Below, one piece after another: positions 1 through 8,272 of a DNA stretch of 64,000 nt. Every line of letters starts with the position of its first letter. The stretch's first letter is position 1. This DNA is from Urinicoccus timonensis. Lineage in GTDB: Bacteria; Bacillota; Clostridia; Tissierellales; Peptoniphilaceae. A model generated the notes under the pieces. It saw only the letters and a program-made list of their open reading frames with translations, ran no database searches and was not told where the DNA came from. The position numbers and the translations under genes were made by a program. Location of the stretch: NCBI RefSeq assembly GCF_900232945.1, contig NZ_OCTU01000006.1, positions 53,522 through 117,521 on the forward strand, written 5' to 3'.

Positions 1-561
1 CAAAAACAAGATTCAGAAAAAAGAGAGATTCCCTATGGGGTCTTCCAATACTTTATTGACCTTATGGGCTATCTTCAAAACAATACGAGCTTATTGGAAG
101 TTAAGTTGGAGTGGGAGAAAATTTTACAGGCCTGTTCCGGACGGTCCATAGAAAAAGCAGATATTGACTACTTTATTTCCTATGAAAAAGAAAAGAGTAT
201 ATTTGCCCTAACGGATGCCTTTGTCAGCAAGAATATAAAAAAGACCTTTGAAGCGATTCAAAGTCTCAAAGATCAAAATATAGACAGTTATCAAATTGTG
301 GGTCTTTTAAACCGTCAGGTAGAAAACCTCTACCGGGCAAAAATTTTACTGGACCAAGGCTACCAGGAACAGTCCCTAAGGCAAAGGATGGGGGTCCACC
401 CCTTTGTAGCCAAAAAGCTTTGCCAAGAGGTAGGCCGCTTTCGCTTGGAAGAATTAAAAAACATGCTAGATTCCCTCATTGCCTTGGACCAAGACCTTAA
501 GAGCCTGTCTATTCCTGACCAATACCTGGTGGAAGTAAAAATCTTAGAAATGATGAGTTAA
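1..561 (+). CDS. holA: DNA polymerase III delta subunit, C-terminal part (truncated by window start)
   Basis: The reading frame is open from base 1, so the 5' end lies outside the window. About 186 codons of the C-terminal half remain. The delta subunit is the wrench of the clamp-loader complex: it opens the beta sliding clamp so that it can be loaded on primed DNA. The visible part is the helical C-terminal region, with the helices FALTDAF, SYQIVGLLNRQVENLYRAK and HPFVAKKLCQEVGRF and the closing SLDQDLKS-like segment (here ALDQDLKSLSIPDQ) typical of HolA. Convergent rpsT immediately downstream is the same arrangement as in Bacillus, which supports the call. It ends at a terminator shared with rpsT. 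The AAA+ ATPase-like N-terminal domain cannot be judged. Confidence 0.85.
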   Translation, partial: QKQDSEKREIPYGVFQYFIDLMGYLQNNTSLLEVKLEWEKILQACSGRSIEKADIDYFISYEKEKSIFALTDAFVSKNIKKTFEAIQSLKDQNIDSYQIVGLLNRQVENLYRAKILLDQGYQEQSLRQRMGVHPFVAKKLCQEVGRFRLEELKNMLDSLIALDQDLKSLSIPDQYLVEVKILEMMS

Positions 562-574
562 AAACAAGTATAAA

Positions 575-604
575 AAATAGAAGGCCGGGGCCTTCTATTT
601 TTAT
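575..604. terminator. Bidirectional terminator between convergent holA and rpsT
   Basis: A perfect 12-bp inverted repeat (AAATAGAAGGCC at 575-586, GGCCTTCTATTT at 589-600) is flanked by A-rich and T-rich tracts on both sides. It can therefore end transcription in both directions. Confidence 0.85.
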
Positions 605-858
605 TTTGCTAAACTTTTAGCCATTTTGCTAAGGGTACGCCCAGCTTTGTTTTTGTGCATAACACCTTTTTTAGTAGCAAGTTTAATTTTTTTATCGGCA
701 ACTTTTAATAAGTCTTTTGCTTCATTTTTATTTCCAGCTTGGATTGCTTCGTTAAATTTGCGGATTGCAGTTTTAACCCCAGAATTTAAGGAACGGTTAC
801 GAGCTTCATTTTTACGAGCAATATCCACACGTTTAATTGCTGATTTAATATTTGCCAT
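601..858 (-). CDS. rpsT: 30S ribosomal protein S20
   Basis: This 85-residue, very Lys/Arg-rich protein begins MANIKSAIKR, the signature S20 N-terminus. S20 is a primary binder of 16S rRNA in the small subunit body. The frame extends six codons further upstream, but the ATG at 858 is chosen because a strong GGAGGTG ribosome binding site sits 5-12 bases before it and because MANIKSAIKR is the conserved start. The gene is monocistronic on the - strand, with its own promoter (892-920) and the terminator it shares with holA. Placement next to holA and upstream of lepA is conserved in Firmicutes. Confidence 0.97.
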   Translation of the reverse strand: MANIKSAIKRVDIARKNEARNRSLNSGVKTAIRKFNEAIQAGNKNEAKDLLKVADKKIKLATKKGVMHKNKAGRTLSKMAKSLAK

Positions 859-891
859 ATCTTCACCTCCATGCACTTTTAAACTCTTTGT

Positions 892-920
892 ATTCTACCA
901 TGATTTGAGGGCTTTTGCAA
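892..920 (-). promoter_or_regulatory. SigA-type promoter of rpsT
   Basis: Read on the - strand, a -35 TTGCAA (915-920) is followed by a 17-bp spacer ending ATGG and a -10 TAGAAT (892-897). The rpmB promoter near 49973-50001 has the same -35, the same spacing, the same spacer end and the same -10. Confidence 0.75.
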
Positions 921-950
921 GAAGTTTTCACATTCTAATTTGTCCCTATA

Positions 951-980
951 TTGCAAGGACTTGCCAGGATATGATAAAAT
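951..980 (+). promoter_or_regulatory. Probable promoter of lepB-lepA-hemW
   Basis: TTGCAA at 951-956 and TAAAAT at 975-980 are separated by 18 bp, 27 bp before the lepB start, in the divergent gap with rpsT. An AGGAGG binding site lies at 997-1002. Confidence 0.5.
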
Positions 981-1006
981 ACCTTATTAGATAATAGGAG
1001 GTTTGT

Positions 1007-1522
1007 ATGGATAAAGAATCGATAAAAAGTTGGCTTATAACCATTGCAGGGGCCTTTGTCTTGGCCCTGGTGATTAGAAATTTTATTTTTAATACATCCA
1101 ATGTAAAGGGACCTAGCATGGAGGCGACCCTCCACCAAAATGACCACGTCATTAGCTTGGTATTTCCCCTGTTTTACAAGGATCCAGAACCTGGACAAAT
1201 TGTCATTATTCAAAGCCCCTTTGAAAAGAAAAAGTACGTTAAGCGGTTGATTGGCCTACCTGGTGATAGGATTCAAATCCTCAACGGCAGGGTTTATGTT
1301 AATGAGAAGGAAATTAATGAACCCTATATCCAAGGGACAGAGACCCTAGTGGACAATGAAAATACCTGGACCCTGGGACCAGATGATTACTTTGTCATGG
1401 GAGATAACCGCTTGCCGGGAGAAAGTATGGATTCTAGAGCCTTTGGACCTGTTCATAAAAAGGCCATTAAGGGAATTGTTGTTTTCCGATATTTTCCATT
1501 TAATAAATTTGGAAAATTATAA
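1007..1522 (+). CDS. lepB: Signal peptidase I
   Basis: Type I signal peptidase removes N-terminal signal peptides from exported proteins at the outer face of the membrane. The 171-residue protein has a single N-terminal membrane anchor (about residues 9-28). The catalytic serine motif GPSMEATL follows, with Ser37. The general-base lysine is in KKYVKRLIGLPGD (Lys79), and the C-terminal box is MGDNR with DSRAFGPV. Length and layout match the short Gram-positive SipS-type enzymes. An AGGAGG site precedes the ATG. It lies 19 bp upstream of lepA and is probably co-transcribed with it. In B. subtilis the corresponding position before lepA carries the sporulation genes gpr and spoIIP instead. Confidence 0.95.
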   Translation: MDKESIKSWLITIAGAFVLALVIRNFIFNTSNVKGPSMEATLHQNDHVISLVFPLFYKDPEPGQIVIIQSPFEKKKYVKRLIGLPGDRIQILNGRVYVNEKEINEPYIQGTETLVDNENTWTLGPDDYFVMGDNRLPGESMDSRAFGPVHKKAIKGIVVFRYFPFNKFGKL

Positions 1523-1541
1523 AAAATAGAATAGGAGTAGT

Positions 1542-3350
1542 ATGGCAAGACAAGACTATATACGTAACTTTTCCATTATTGCCCATATAGACCATGGGAA
1601 AAGCACCCTGGCTGATCGCTTAATTGAGTCTACAGGAATGCTGACCAAGCGAGAAATGGAGCAACAGGTCCTGGATAGTATGGACTTGGAAAAGGAACGG
1701 GGAATTACAATAAAACTAAAAGCTGTTCGTTTGATCTACCAGGCTCAGGATGGACATGAGTACACCTTTAACCTCATTGATACACCAGGCCATGTGGATT
1801 TTTCCTATGAGGTTTCTCGGTCCATGGCGGCCTGTGAAGGAGCCTTATTGGTAGTGGATGCTACCCAAGGTGTAGAAGCCCAGACCCTAGCCAATGTCTA
1901 TTTGGCCTTGGATGAAGACCTAGAAATTCTTCCAATTTTAAATAAAATTGACCTGCCCAGCCAGCGCTGCGAAGAGGTGATTCAAGAGATTGAAGACATT
2001 ATTGGTCTTCCGGCAGAAGATGCTCCTAGGGTATCTGCCAAGACAGGCTTAAACATTGACCAAGTTCTAGAGGCCATTGTCCGAGATGTTCCAGCTCCTA
2101 ACGGAGATGAAGATGCTCCTTTAAAGGCTCTAATCTTTGATTCAAATTATGACGCCTACAAGGGGGTCGTTTGTTATGTTCGAATTTTTGATGGCCAGGT
2201 TAAAGTAGGGGACACCATTCAAATGATGAATACTAAGAAATCCTTTGAAGTGGTAGAAGTAGGAGTCAATGCCAATGGTCACATTCCTCTAGACCAGTTG
2301 AGTGCAGGAGATGTTGGATATATAACCGCCAGTATCAAGGAAGTTCGGGATGCCCAAGTAGGGGATACCATTACCCTGAAAAACCGTCCTACAGACAAGT
2401 CCTTAAAGGGATATAAGAAGGTTTCTCCCATGGTCTACTGTGGAATTTATCCAGCCGAGGGAGAAGAATATACTGAAATCCGTGATGCCTTGGAAAAATT
2501 AAAGGTCAACGATGCAGCCCTGGACTTTGAGGCAGAGACCTCAGCAGCCTTGGGCTTTGGTTTCCGTTGCGGATTTTTAGGACTTTTACACATGGAAATT
2601 ATCCAAGAAAGATTGGAAAGGGAGTTTGACCTCAACCTAATTACTACAACTCCCTCTGTAATTTACCATGTCATGACCACAGACCACGAACTCTTAGAAA
2701 TTCAAAATCCATCCAACCTTCCAGACCCTTCTGAAATTGAATACATGGAAGAGCCCATTGTCCGGGCTGAAATTATGACGCCAACAGACTATGTAGGGGC
2801 CATTATGGAGCTTTGTCAAAACCGTCGAGGGGTTTTTATTGACATGCAATACCTGGAAGAAACCAGGGCTCAAATCACCTATGACCTCCCCTTAAATGAA
2901 GTCATCTATGACTTTTTTGATGCCTTAAAGTCGAAAACCAGGGGCTACGCTTCCTTTGACTATGACCTAAAGGGCTATCAACAAAGTGACCTGGTAAAGA
3001 TGGACATCCTTATCAACCAAGAAGTTGTAGATGCCTTTTCCTTAATTGTCCACCAAGACAAGGCCTATGAACGAGGACGTAAAATATGTGAGCGGCTGAC
3101 AGAAGCCATCCCAAGGCACCAATTTGCCGTTCCCATCCAGGCAGCCATTGGGTCAAAGATTATAGCCAGAGAAACCATCCGAGCTTTGAGAAAAGATGTT
3201 TTGTCCAAGTGCTATGGAGGAGATATTTCTCGGAAGAAGAAACTTTTGGAAAAACAAAAAGAAGGAAAGAAACGGATGCGGTCTATTGGGAATGTGGATA
3301 TTCCCCAAGAAGCCTTCTTGTCTGTTCTTAAATATGACGAAGAATCATGA
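1542..3350 (+). CDS. lepA: Elongation factor 4 (back-translocating ribosomal GTPase LepA)
   Basis: This 602-residue translational GTPase acts on stalled or mis-set ribosomes and has been linked to ribosome assembly and back-translocation. The G1 motif AHIDHGKST is near residue 15, the DTPGH G3 motif near residue 80 and NKID near residue 132. It ends with the LepA-specific C-terminal domain ([19 protein letters not shown] then [12 protein letters not shown]). The length is normal for the family. An AGGAG ribosome binding site precedes the ATG. The stop overlaps the hemW start by 4 bp, indicating translational coupling. Confidence 0.98.
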   Translation: MARQDYIRNFSIIAHIDHGKSTLADRLIESTGMLTKREMEQQVLDSMDLEKERGITIKLKAVRLIYQAQDGHEYTFNLIDTPGHVDFSYEVSRSMAACEGALLVVDATQGVEAQTLANVYLALDEDLEILPILNKIDLPSQRCEEVIQEIEDIIGLPAEDAPRVSAKTGLNIDQVLEAIVRDVPAPNGDEDAPLKALIFDSNYDAYKGVVCYVRIFDGQVKVGDTIQMMNTKKSFEVVEVGVNANGHIPLDQLSAGDVGYITASIKEVRDAQVGDTITLKNRPTDKSLKGYKKVSPMVYCGIYPAEGEEYTEIRDALEKLKVNDAALDFEAETSAALGFGFRCGFLGLLHMEIIQERLEREFDLNLITTTPSVIYHVMTTDHELLEIQNPSNLPDPSEIEYMEEPIVRAEIMTPTDYVGAIMELCQNRRGVFIDMQYLEETRAQITYDLPLNEVIYDFFDALKSKTRGYASFDYDLKGYQQSDLVKMDILINQEVVDAFSLIVHQDKAYERGRKICERLTEAIPRHQFAVPIQAAIGSKIIARETIRALRKDVLSKCYGGDISRKKKLLEKQKEGKKRMRSIGNVDIPQEAFLSVLKYDEES

Positions 3351-4477
3351 TTTCTCTTTATATCCATCTGCCTTTTTGTCGGAAGAAATGTGTCTATTGT
3401 GATTTTGCATCAACTAGTAAAACAGAGGACATGGATGACTATCTAAGAGCCTTAGGCCAGGAAATAGACCTTTATAAGGAAGATTTAAGGGACCAAGAAA
3501 TCCAAACCATTTATCTAGGAGGAGGGACTCCTAGTGTCTTGGGTCAGGAACGTTTGGTCCCTCTATTTGAAAAAATTCAAGAGTCCTTTAAGTTGTCCAA
3601 AGACTTGGAGTGGACCATGGAAGCCAATCCAGAATCAGGAAAAAACTTGGATTTTCAAACCTTAAATCAACTGGGCCTAAATAGGGTGAGTATGGGAATC
3701 CAGTCAGGACAAAAGAATTTTTTGGACCTAATGGGACGAATTCATTCCTTGGAAGATGTGGATGCTTGCCTAGAACAATTGGCCAAGTCTTCTATAGAAG
3801 AGATTAATGGAGATTTTATTTTTGGTCTTCCTGGCCAGGACTTGAATCATGTAAAAAAGGACCTAGACTATATCCAAAGTTTAGCCTTGACCCATCTTTC
3901 CTATTATAGTTTTATTCCGGAAGAGGGAACTCCTTTGGGGGAAGAAGTCCTCTCTGGCCTGAAAAAGTTACCCAAGGACCAAGAGGATCGGTTTATGGAC
4001 CACTACATTGAAGACCGCCTGGCAGAACTTGGTTACCGGCAATACGAACTTTCTAATTTTACTAAGAAGAATCCCTGTCGTCACAATTTAGCCTATTGGC
4101 AGGTCCAGGACTACCTGGGTTTGGGACTAAGTGCCCATTCAAGCTACCAGAGCCAACGTTGGGCCAATACGACTTGTCTTTCTTCCTATATGGAGGACCT
4201 AGCCCTGGACAAAAAGCCCATTAGTCAAAGGGAAAAGCTAAGTGATCGAGACCGGCTTATGGAAAAAATTATCTTGTCCCTAAGACTCAATAGGGGAATA
4301 CCTGTGAAAGACCTTGAAGAAGGATATGGGATTGACTTTAAAAAAGTTTTTTCCAAAGCTATTGAAAAAAATATCCAAGCCCAAAGCCTAGAAGAAGTGG
4401 ACGGTTTCTACCGTCTTACCAGATATGGTCGGGATGTGGCCAACCAAGTGGAATTAGATTTTTATCGAACTTTTTAA
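3347..4477 (+). CDS. hemW: HemW-type radical SAM heme chaperone
   Basis: This is a radical SAM protein of the HemW/HemN-like family, 376 residues. The iron-sulfur motif is CRKKCVYC (Cys11, Cys15, Cys18). The glycine-rich SAM motif is YLGGGTPS, and the C-terminal region resembles a HemN wing domain. Family members of this size act as heme-trafficking chaperones rather than as true coproporphyrinogen dehydrogenases; the name therefore rests on family size and on the lepA neighbour. The start overlaps lepA by 4 bp. It ends in its own terminator just before the heat-shock promoter. Confidence 0.88.
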   Translation: MISLYIHLPFCRKKCVYCDFASTSKTEDMDDYLRALGQEIDLYKEDLRDQEIQTIYLGGGTPSVLGQERLVPLFEKIQESFKLSKDLEWTMEANPESGKNLDFQTLNQLGLNRVSMGIQSGQKNFLDLMGRIHSLEDVDACLEQLAKSSIEEINGDFIFGLPGQDLNHVKKDLDYIQSLALTHLSYYSFIPEEGTPLGEEVLSGLKKLPKDQEDRFMDHYIEDRLAELGYRQYELSNFTKKNPCRHNLAYWQVQDYLGLGLSAHSSYQSQRWANTTCLSSYMEDLALDKKPISQREKLSDRDRLMEKIILSLRLNRGIPVKDLEEGYGIDFKKVFSKAIEKNIQAQSLEEVDGFYRLTRYGRDVANQVELDFYRTF

Positions 4478-4502
4478 AGAGCTCCTAGGAGCTCTTTTTT
4501 TC
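4476..4502 (+). terminator. Terminator after hemW
   Basis: AAAGAGCTCC and GGAGCTCTTT form a near-perfect hairpin overlapping the hemW stop and are followed by a run of T. It separates lepB-lepA-hemW from the heat-shock operon. Confidence 0.8.
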
Positions 4503-4538
4503 GTAGGAAAATTATTTTAGAAAAGATTAGCAGTCCTA

Positions 4539-4567
4539 TTGACAAAGTGCCAAAAGCATAGTAATAT
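4539..4567 (+). promoter_or_regulatory. SigA promoter of the hrcA-grpE-dnaK operon
   Basis: Consensus -35 TTGACA (4539-4544), 17-bp spacer and -10 TAATAT (4562-4567). The expected start site, near 4574, is just before the CIRCE operator. The spacer itself contains AGTGCCAAA (4546-4554), which resembles a CIRCE half-site. Confidence 0.88.
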
Positions 4568-4580
4568 ATAGACAGAAGGT

Positions 4581-4607
4581 TTGGCACTCCCTTTAATTGA
4601 GTGCTAA
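4581..4607 (+). promoter_or_regulatory. CIRCE operator (HrcA binding site)
   Basis: The half-sites TTGGCACTC (4581-4589) and GAGTGCTAA (4599-4607) are separated by exactly 9 bp. The left half differs from the TTAGCACTC consensus at one base. Its position in the leader before hrcA is the classic autoregulatory arrangement: HrcA represses the operon until heat stress depletes active repressor. Confidence 0.95.
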
Positions 4608-4625
4608 TAAGAAAGGGTGAAGAAG

Positions 4626-5648
4626 ATGGATGAGCGAAAGATTAGAATATTAAATGCCATCATTCACTCCTACTTGGAAATCCCTATTCCTGTAGGATCT
4701 AGAAAGATTTCAAAGGAATATGACTTGGGAGTGAGTTCTGCTACGATTCGTAATGAAATGAGTGACTTAGAAGATTTGGGTTACTTAAACAAGCCCCACA
4801 CCTCTGCAGGGAGGATTCCTTCCGATAAAGCCTACCGCTTTTTTGTGGAGGAGTGGAAGGATCAAAAGCGGGCCATTGCTTCAGATCAAAAGCTCTATAT
4901 TGTTGACCTACTAAAAAAAGCTATGTATTCAACAGAGGAACTTTTGAGTCAAACGGCCAAACTGCTGAATGAAATAACTAGATTTCCGGCTTTTGTTTTA
5001 GCCCCTAGTCGTCAAGACCGAATCTTAAAGCAAATTGAATTGTTGCCAATTCATGATAAATTTTTGTTAGTTATCCTAGTTGGTGACCAGGGAATTGTTG
5101 AGAAAAACATTTTGAGGTTGCCTAATAAAATTTCTGAGGAAGATTTAAAGTCTCTAAAGTACAGCTTGAACAAAAACCTATGTGGTGTTGACTTCTCTTC
5201 CTTTGATTCTGTTCATATCCAATTAACAGGGGATATGGTGGAATATAAGGGCCTGATTACAGCCATTGTAGATTTAGCCATCCACTTAACGGAAAAAGTT
5301 GAAAAAGTTGACGTCTACAGCCAAGGGCTGACAAGTATTTTGGACTTAGAAGAGTTCCAAGACTTCAGCAAGGCCAGAGATGTAATTCGGTTTATGGAAG
5401 ATCCTAGAAACATTGTGGAAATCTTCCCTAAAGATACAGATTTAGGTGATGTTCATGTCATTATTGGCTCTGAAAACAAAGAAGAAGTTCTACATGAAAA
5501 TTCTCTAGTAACAGGGACCTATGCTATTGATAGTAACCGCATTGGACAAATTGGCGTTATTGGGCCAGTTCGCATGGATTATCCCTGGATTATAGATATA
5601 GTCGGCACTGTTGCAAAGAATCTTTCTAAAAGTATTCAAGTAATGTAG
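4626..5648 (+). CDS. hrcA: Heat-inducible transcription repressor HrcA
   Basis: HrcA binds CIRCE operators and represses class I heat-shock genes; GroEL modulates its activity. The protein starts MDERKIRILNAII, the conserved family N-terminus, with a winged-helix domain in the first ~75 residues (SSATIRNEMSDLEDLGYL, then PHTSAGRIPSDKAYRFFV). A GAF-like dimerisation region follows, and VIIGSEN occurs near residue 280. The ATG at 4626 is preferred over an in-frame GTG at 4617 because the AAAGGGTGA binding site (4612-4620) is correctly spaced for it. It is first in the operon with grpE and dnaK and is controlled by the CIRCE site directly upstream. Confidence 0.96.
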   Translation: MDERKIRILNAIIHSYLEIPIPVGSRKISKEYDLGVSSATIRNEMSDLEDLGYLNKPHTSAGRIPSDKAYRFFVEEWKDQKRAIASDQKLYIVDLLKKAMYSTEELLSQTAKLLNEITRFPAFVLAPSRQDRILKQIELLPIHDKFLLVILVGDQGIVEKNILRLPNKISEEDLKSLKYSLNKNLCGVDFSSFDSVHIQLTGDMVEYKGLITAIVDLAIHLTEKVEKVDVYSQGLTSILDLEEFQDFSKARDVIRFMEDPRNIVEIFPKDTDLGDVHVIIGSENKEEVLHENSLVTGTYAIDSNRIGQIGVIGPVRMDYPWIIDIVGTVAKNLSKSIQVM

Positions 5649-5661
5649 AGAAGGTGATGAA

Positions 5662-6183
5662 ATGGCGAAGGAAAAGAAAAATGAAGATTTAGATTTACAA
5701 GAGGAGGACCTTTTAGAGGAGGACCTGGACCAAGAGGATTGCTCAGAAGAAAATCCAGAAGTTCAGGCCCAGGAAGACTCCTATAAGGACCAACTCATTC
5801 GATTAACAGCAGATTTTACAAACTATAAAAGAAGGGTTGAAAAAGAAAAAAAAGACTTTTTAGCTCTGGGTGTTAAAAAGGTTGCTCTAGATTTATTGGG
5901 AGTCATCGACAATTTTGAGCGAGCTCTAGACCACTCTGATGAAGATTCCTCTTTTAAAGAAGGGGTTGAAATGATCTACCAGCAACTTTTAGACCTGTTA
6001 AAGAAAAACAATATATGTCCTATGGAAGCTCTGAACGAAAAGTTTGATCCAAACCGTCACCACGCTGTTTTAGTAGAAGAAAAAGAGGGCGTGGAAGAAG
6101 GAGTTGTTATCGATGTCGTTCAAAAGGGCTATATGATAAATGATGAAGTATTAAGACCTGCTATGGTCAAAGTTTCACAATAA
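5662..6183 (+). CDS. grpE: Nucleotide exchange factor GrpE
   Basis: GrpE releases ADP from DnaK and so resets the chaperone cycle. The 173-residue protein has an acidic, disordered N-terminal tail (about residues 1-38). A long coiled-coil helix follows ([20 protein letters not shown]), then the beta-wing domain with the conserved DPNRHHAVL and [12 protein letters not shown] segments. An AGAAGGTGATGAA binding-site region precedes the ATG. It lies 13 bp after hrcA and 11 bp before dnaK, so the three genes form one operon. Confidence 0.97.
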   Translation: MAKEKKNEDLDLQEEDLLEEDLDQEDCSEENPEVQAQEDSYKDQLIRLTADFTNYKRRVEKEKKDFLALGVKKVALDLLGVIDNFERALDHSDEDSSFKEGVEMIYQQLLDLLKKNNICPMEALNEKFDPNRHHAVLVEEKEGVEEGVVIDVVQKGYMINDEVLRPAMVKVSQ

Positions 6184-6194
6184 GGAGGAAATTT

Positions 6195-8024
6195 ATGAGC
6201 AAAATTATTGGTATTGATTTAGGAACAACAAACTCAGCTGTAGCTGTTATGGAAGGTGGAGATTCCATCATTATTCCAAACATTGAAGGAAACCGTACAA
6301 CACCTTCAGTAGTGGCTTTTACAAAAGATGGGGAAAGACTGGTTGGAGAAACAGCAAAACGTCAAGCAATCACAAATCCTGACCGGACAATTGCTTCTAT
6401 TAAAAGACACATGGGAAGTGACTACAGTGTAGAAATAGATGGCAAGAAATACTCTCCTCAAGAAATTTCAGCTATGATCTTACAAAAATTAAAAGCAGAT
6501 GCTGAAAGCTACCTGGGAGAAAAAGTAACTGATGCTGTTATCACTGTTCCAGCTTACTTTACAGATGCCCAAAGACAAGCTACAAAAGACGCAGGAAAAA
6601 TTGCTGGTCTAGAAGTTAAACGGATAGTCAATGAACCAACAGCCGCTGCCTTGGCCTATGGAGAAGACAAGGATCAAGATTCACAAACTGTTATGGTCTT
6701 TGACCTTGGAGGAGGAACTTTTGACGTGTCCATCCTGGAATTATCTGATGGAGTCTTTGAAGTTCATGCAACTCGAGGCAACAACAAACTTGGTGGGGAT
6801 GACTTTGATAACCGTGTTATTGACTTTATTGCTGAATCCTTTAAAAAGGAACACGATGTTGACTTAAAGGCTGACAAGATGAGCCTTCAACGTCTAAAAG
6901 AAGCTGCTGAAAAGGCTAAAAAAGAATTATCTTCAACCATGTCTACAAATATCAACCTTCCCTTTATTACTGCAACAGCAGAAGGTCCACTTCACTTAAA
7001 TATGGACCTAACTCGGGCTAAGTTTGATGACTTAACCAAAGACCTTGTAAAGGCAACAGAAGGACCAGTTAAAGAAGCCTTAAAGGATGCTGGTTTATCT
7101 GCAGGAGATATTGATAAGGTCTTACTTGTTGGTGGATCTACCCGGATTCCTGCTGTTCAAGATTCAGTTAAAAAATTAATCGGCAAAGACCCACAAAAAG
7201 ATATTAACCCAGATGAATGTGTAGCCCTAGGTGCTGCAATCCAAGGGGGAGTTTTAAGTGGAGATGTAAAAGACTTACTTTTACTTGACGTAACTCCCTT
7301 GTCTCTAGGCCTTGAAACCATGGGTGGGGTTACTACACGCTTAATTGAAAGAAATACAACAATTCCTACAAAAAAATCTCAAGTGTTTACAACAGCTGCA
7401 GATAACCAAACCAGCGTAGATATTCATGTTCTTCAAGGGGAACGTCAAATGGCAGCAGACAATGTGACCTTGGGCCGCTTCCAACTTGATGGAATTGCGC
7501 CAGCTCGCCGAGGAATCCCTCAAATCGAAGTTACCTTTGATATTGATGCCAACGGAATCGTAAATGTTTCTGCCAAGGATTTAGGAACTGGAAAGGAACA
7601 ACACATTACCATCACTTCCTCTTCCAACCTAACAGACCAAGAAATTGAAGAAAAGGTTAAAGAAGCAGAAATGTATGCAGAAGAAGATAGCAAGAAGAAA
7701 GAATCTATTGAAGTGAAAAACAATGCAGATTCTATGATTTACCAAGCAGAAAACACCTTGAAAGAAGTTGAAGGTAAGATTGGTGATGATGATAAGAAAA
7801 AGGTTGAAGATGCTGTCGCAGCCTTAAAAGAAGTAAAAGATTCAGACGATATTGATGCAATCAAAGCAAAAACTGAAGAATTAACTCAAGCCTTCTATGC
7901 AATTTCTGAAAAGCTCTACCAAGAAAATGCGGCTCAAGGAAATCCTGGAGAAGCTGACGGTTCTGAAGAAAATGTAACCGATGCTGACTATGAAGTTGTA
8001 GACGAAGACGAAGATCAAGAATAA
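6195..8024 (+). CDS. dnaK: Chaperone protein DnaK (Hsp70)
   Basis: This 609-residue Hsp70 starts with [15 protein letters not shown]. The N-terminal ATPase domain (about 1-360) carries [12 protein letters not shown] and [12 protein letters not shown]. The linker is [13 protein letters not shown], and the substrate-binding beta domain and helical lid follow. The C-terminus ends in an acidic tail with the conserved [10 protein letters not shown] motif. It is the Gram-positive form, lacking the ~25-residue insertion in the nucleotide-binding domain. An AAGGAGG site precedes the ATG, and a strong terminator lies 46 bp downstream. dnaJ is therefore likely transcribed separately here, unlike the tetracistronic arrangement in Bacillus. 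Confidence 0.99.
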   Translation: MSKIIGIDLGTTNSAVAVMEGGDSIIIPNIEGNRTTPSVVAFTKDGERLVGETAKRQAITNPDRTIASIKRHMGSDYSVEIDGKKYSPQEISAMILQKLKADAESYLGEKVTDAVITVPAYFTDAQRQATKDAGKIAGLEVKRIVNEPTAAALAYGEDKDQDSQTVMVFDLGGGTFDVSILELSDGVFEVHATRGNNKLGGDDFDNRVIDFIAESFKKEHDVDLKADKMSLQRLKEAAEKAKKELSSTMSTNINLPFITATAEGPLHLNMDLTRAKFDDLTKDLVKATEGPVKEALKDAGLSAGDIDKVLLVGGSTRIPAVQDSVKKLIGKDPQKDINPDECVALGAAIQGGVLSGDVKDLLLLDVTPLSLGLETMGGVTTRLIERNTTIPTKKSQVFTTAADNQTSVDIHVLQGERQMAADNVTLGRFQLDGIAPARRGIPQIEVTFDIDANGIVNVSAKDLGTGKEQHITITSSSNLTDQEIEEKVKEAEMYAEEDSKKKESIEVKNNADSMIYQAENTLKEVEGKIGDDDKKKVEDAVAALKEVKDSDDIDAIKAKTEELTQAFYAISEKLYQENAAQGNPGEADGSEENVTDADYEVVDEDEDQE

Positions 8025-8069
8025 GACTAGCAAGCTTTTAATGAGATATATAGGCTGTTGCCAAAGATA

Positions 8070-8101
8070 AGAGGGGCTCAATTTTGAGCCCTTCTTTTTT
8101 A
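8070..8101 (+). terminator. Terminator after dnaK
   Basis: GGGCTCA (8074-8080) and TGAGCCC (8085-8091) form a stem with a four-base loop, followed by TTCTTTTTT. Confidence 0.85.
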
Positions 8102-8190
8102 TCATGGTTAGGGGATAGGTTTTTTTAAGGGATCGAAAAAAAACAAGTTGCCTTGGAAAGTAAGAAAAAGAGGAAATTCTACCTATTTTA

Positions 8191-8199
8191 TGCTATAAT
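8191..8199 (+). promoter_or_regulatory. Extended -10 promoter of the DEAD-box helicase gene
   Basis: TGCTATAAT gives a consensus -10 (8194-8199) with a TGn extension. No good -35 is seen at the right distance, which is usual for extended -10 promoters. Predicted start is near 8206. It lies between the dnaK terminator and the helicase gene. Confidence 0.6.
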
Positions 8200-8217
8200 G
8201 ATAAAAGAAAGAACTTG

Positions 8218-8245
8218 AAGGCCGGGTGAATCTCGGCCTTTTTTG
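8218..8245 (+). terminator. Terminator-like hairpin in the 5' leader of the helicase gene (possible attenuator)
   Basis: AAGGCCG (8218-8224) and CGGCCTT (8234-8240) form a stable stem followed by T6GTTT. It sits only about 12 bases downstream of the predicted start site and 28 bases before the helicase start codon. Unless it is overcome, most transcripts should stop after about 40 nt. Confidence 0.6.
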
Positions 8246-8272
8246 TTTAAAAAATACAATTAGGAGAATATA

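Noticed and set aside
626..994. 122-codon + strand frame antisense to rpsT
   Set aside because: Opposite a definite ribosomal protein gene with promoter and binding site; the product is not protein-like.
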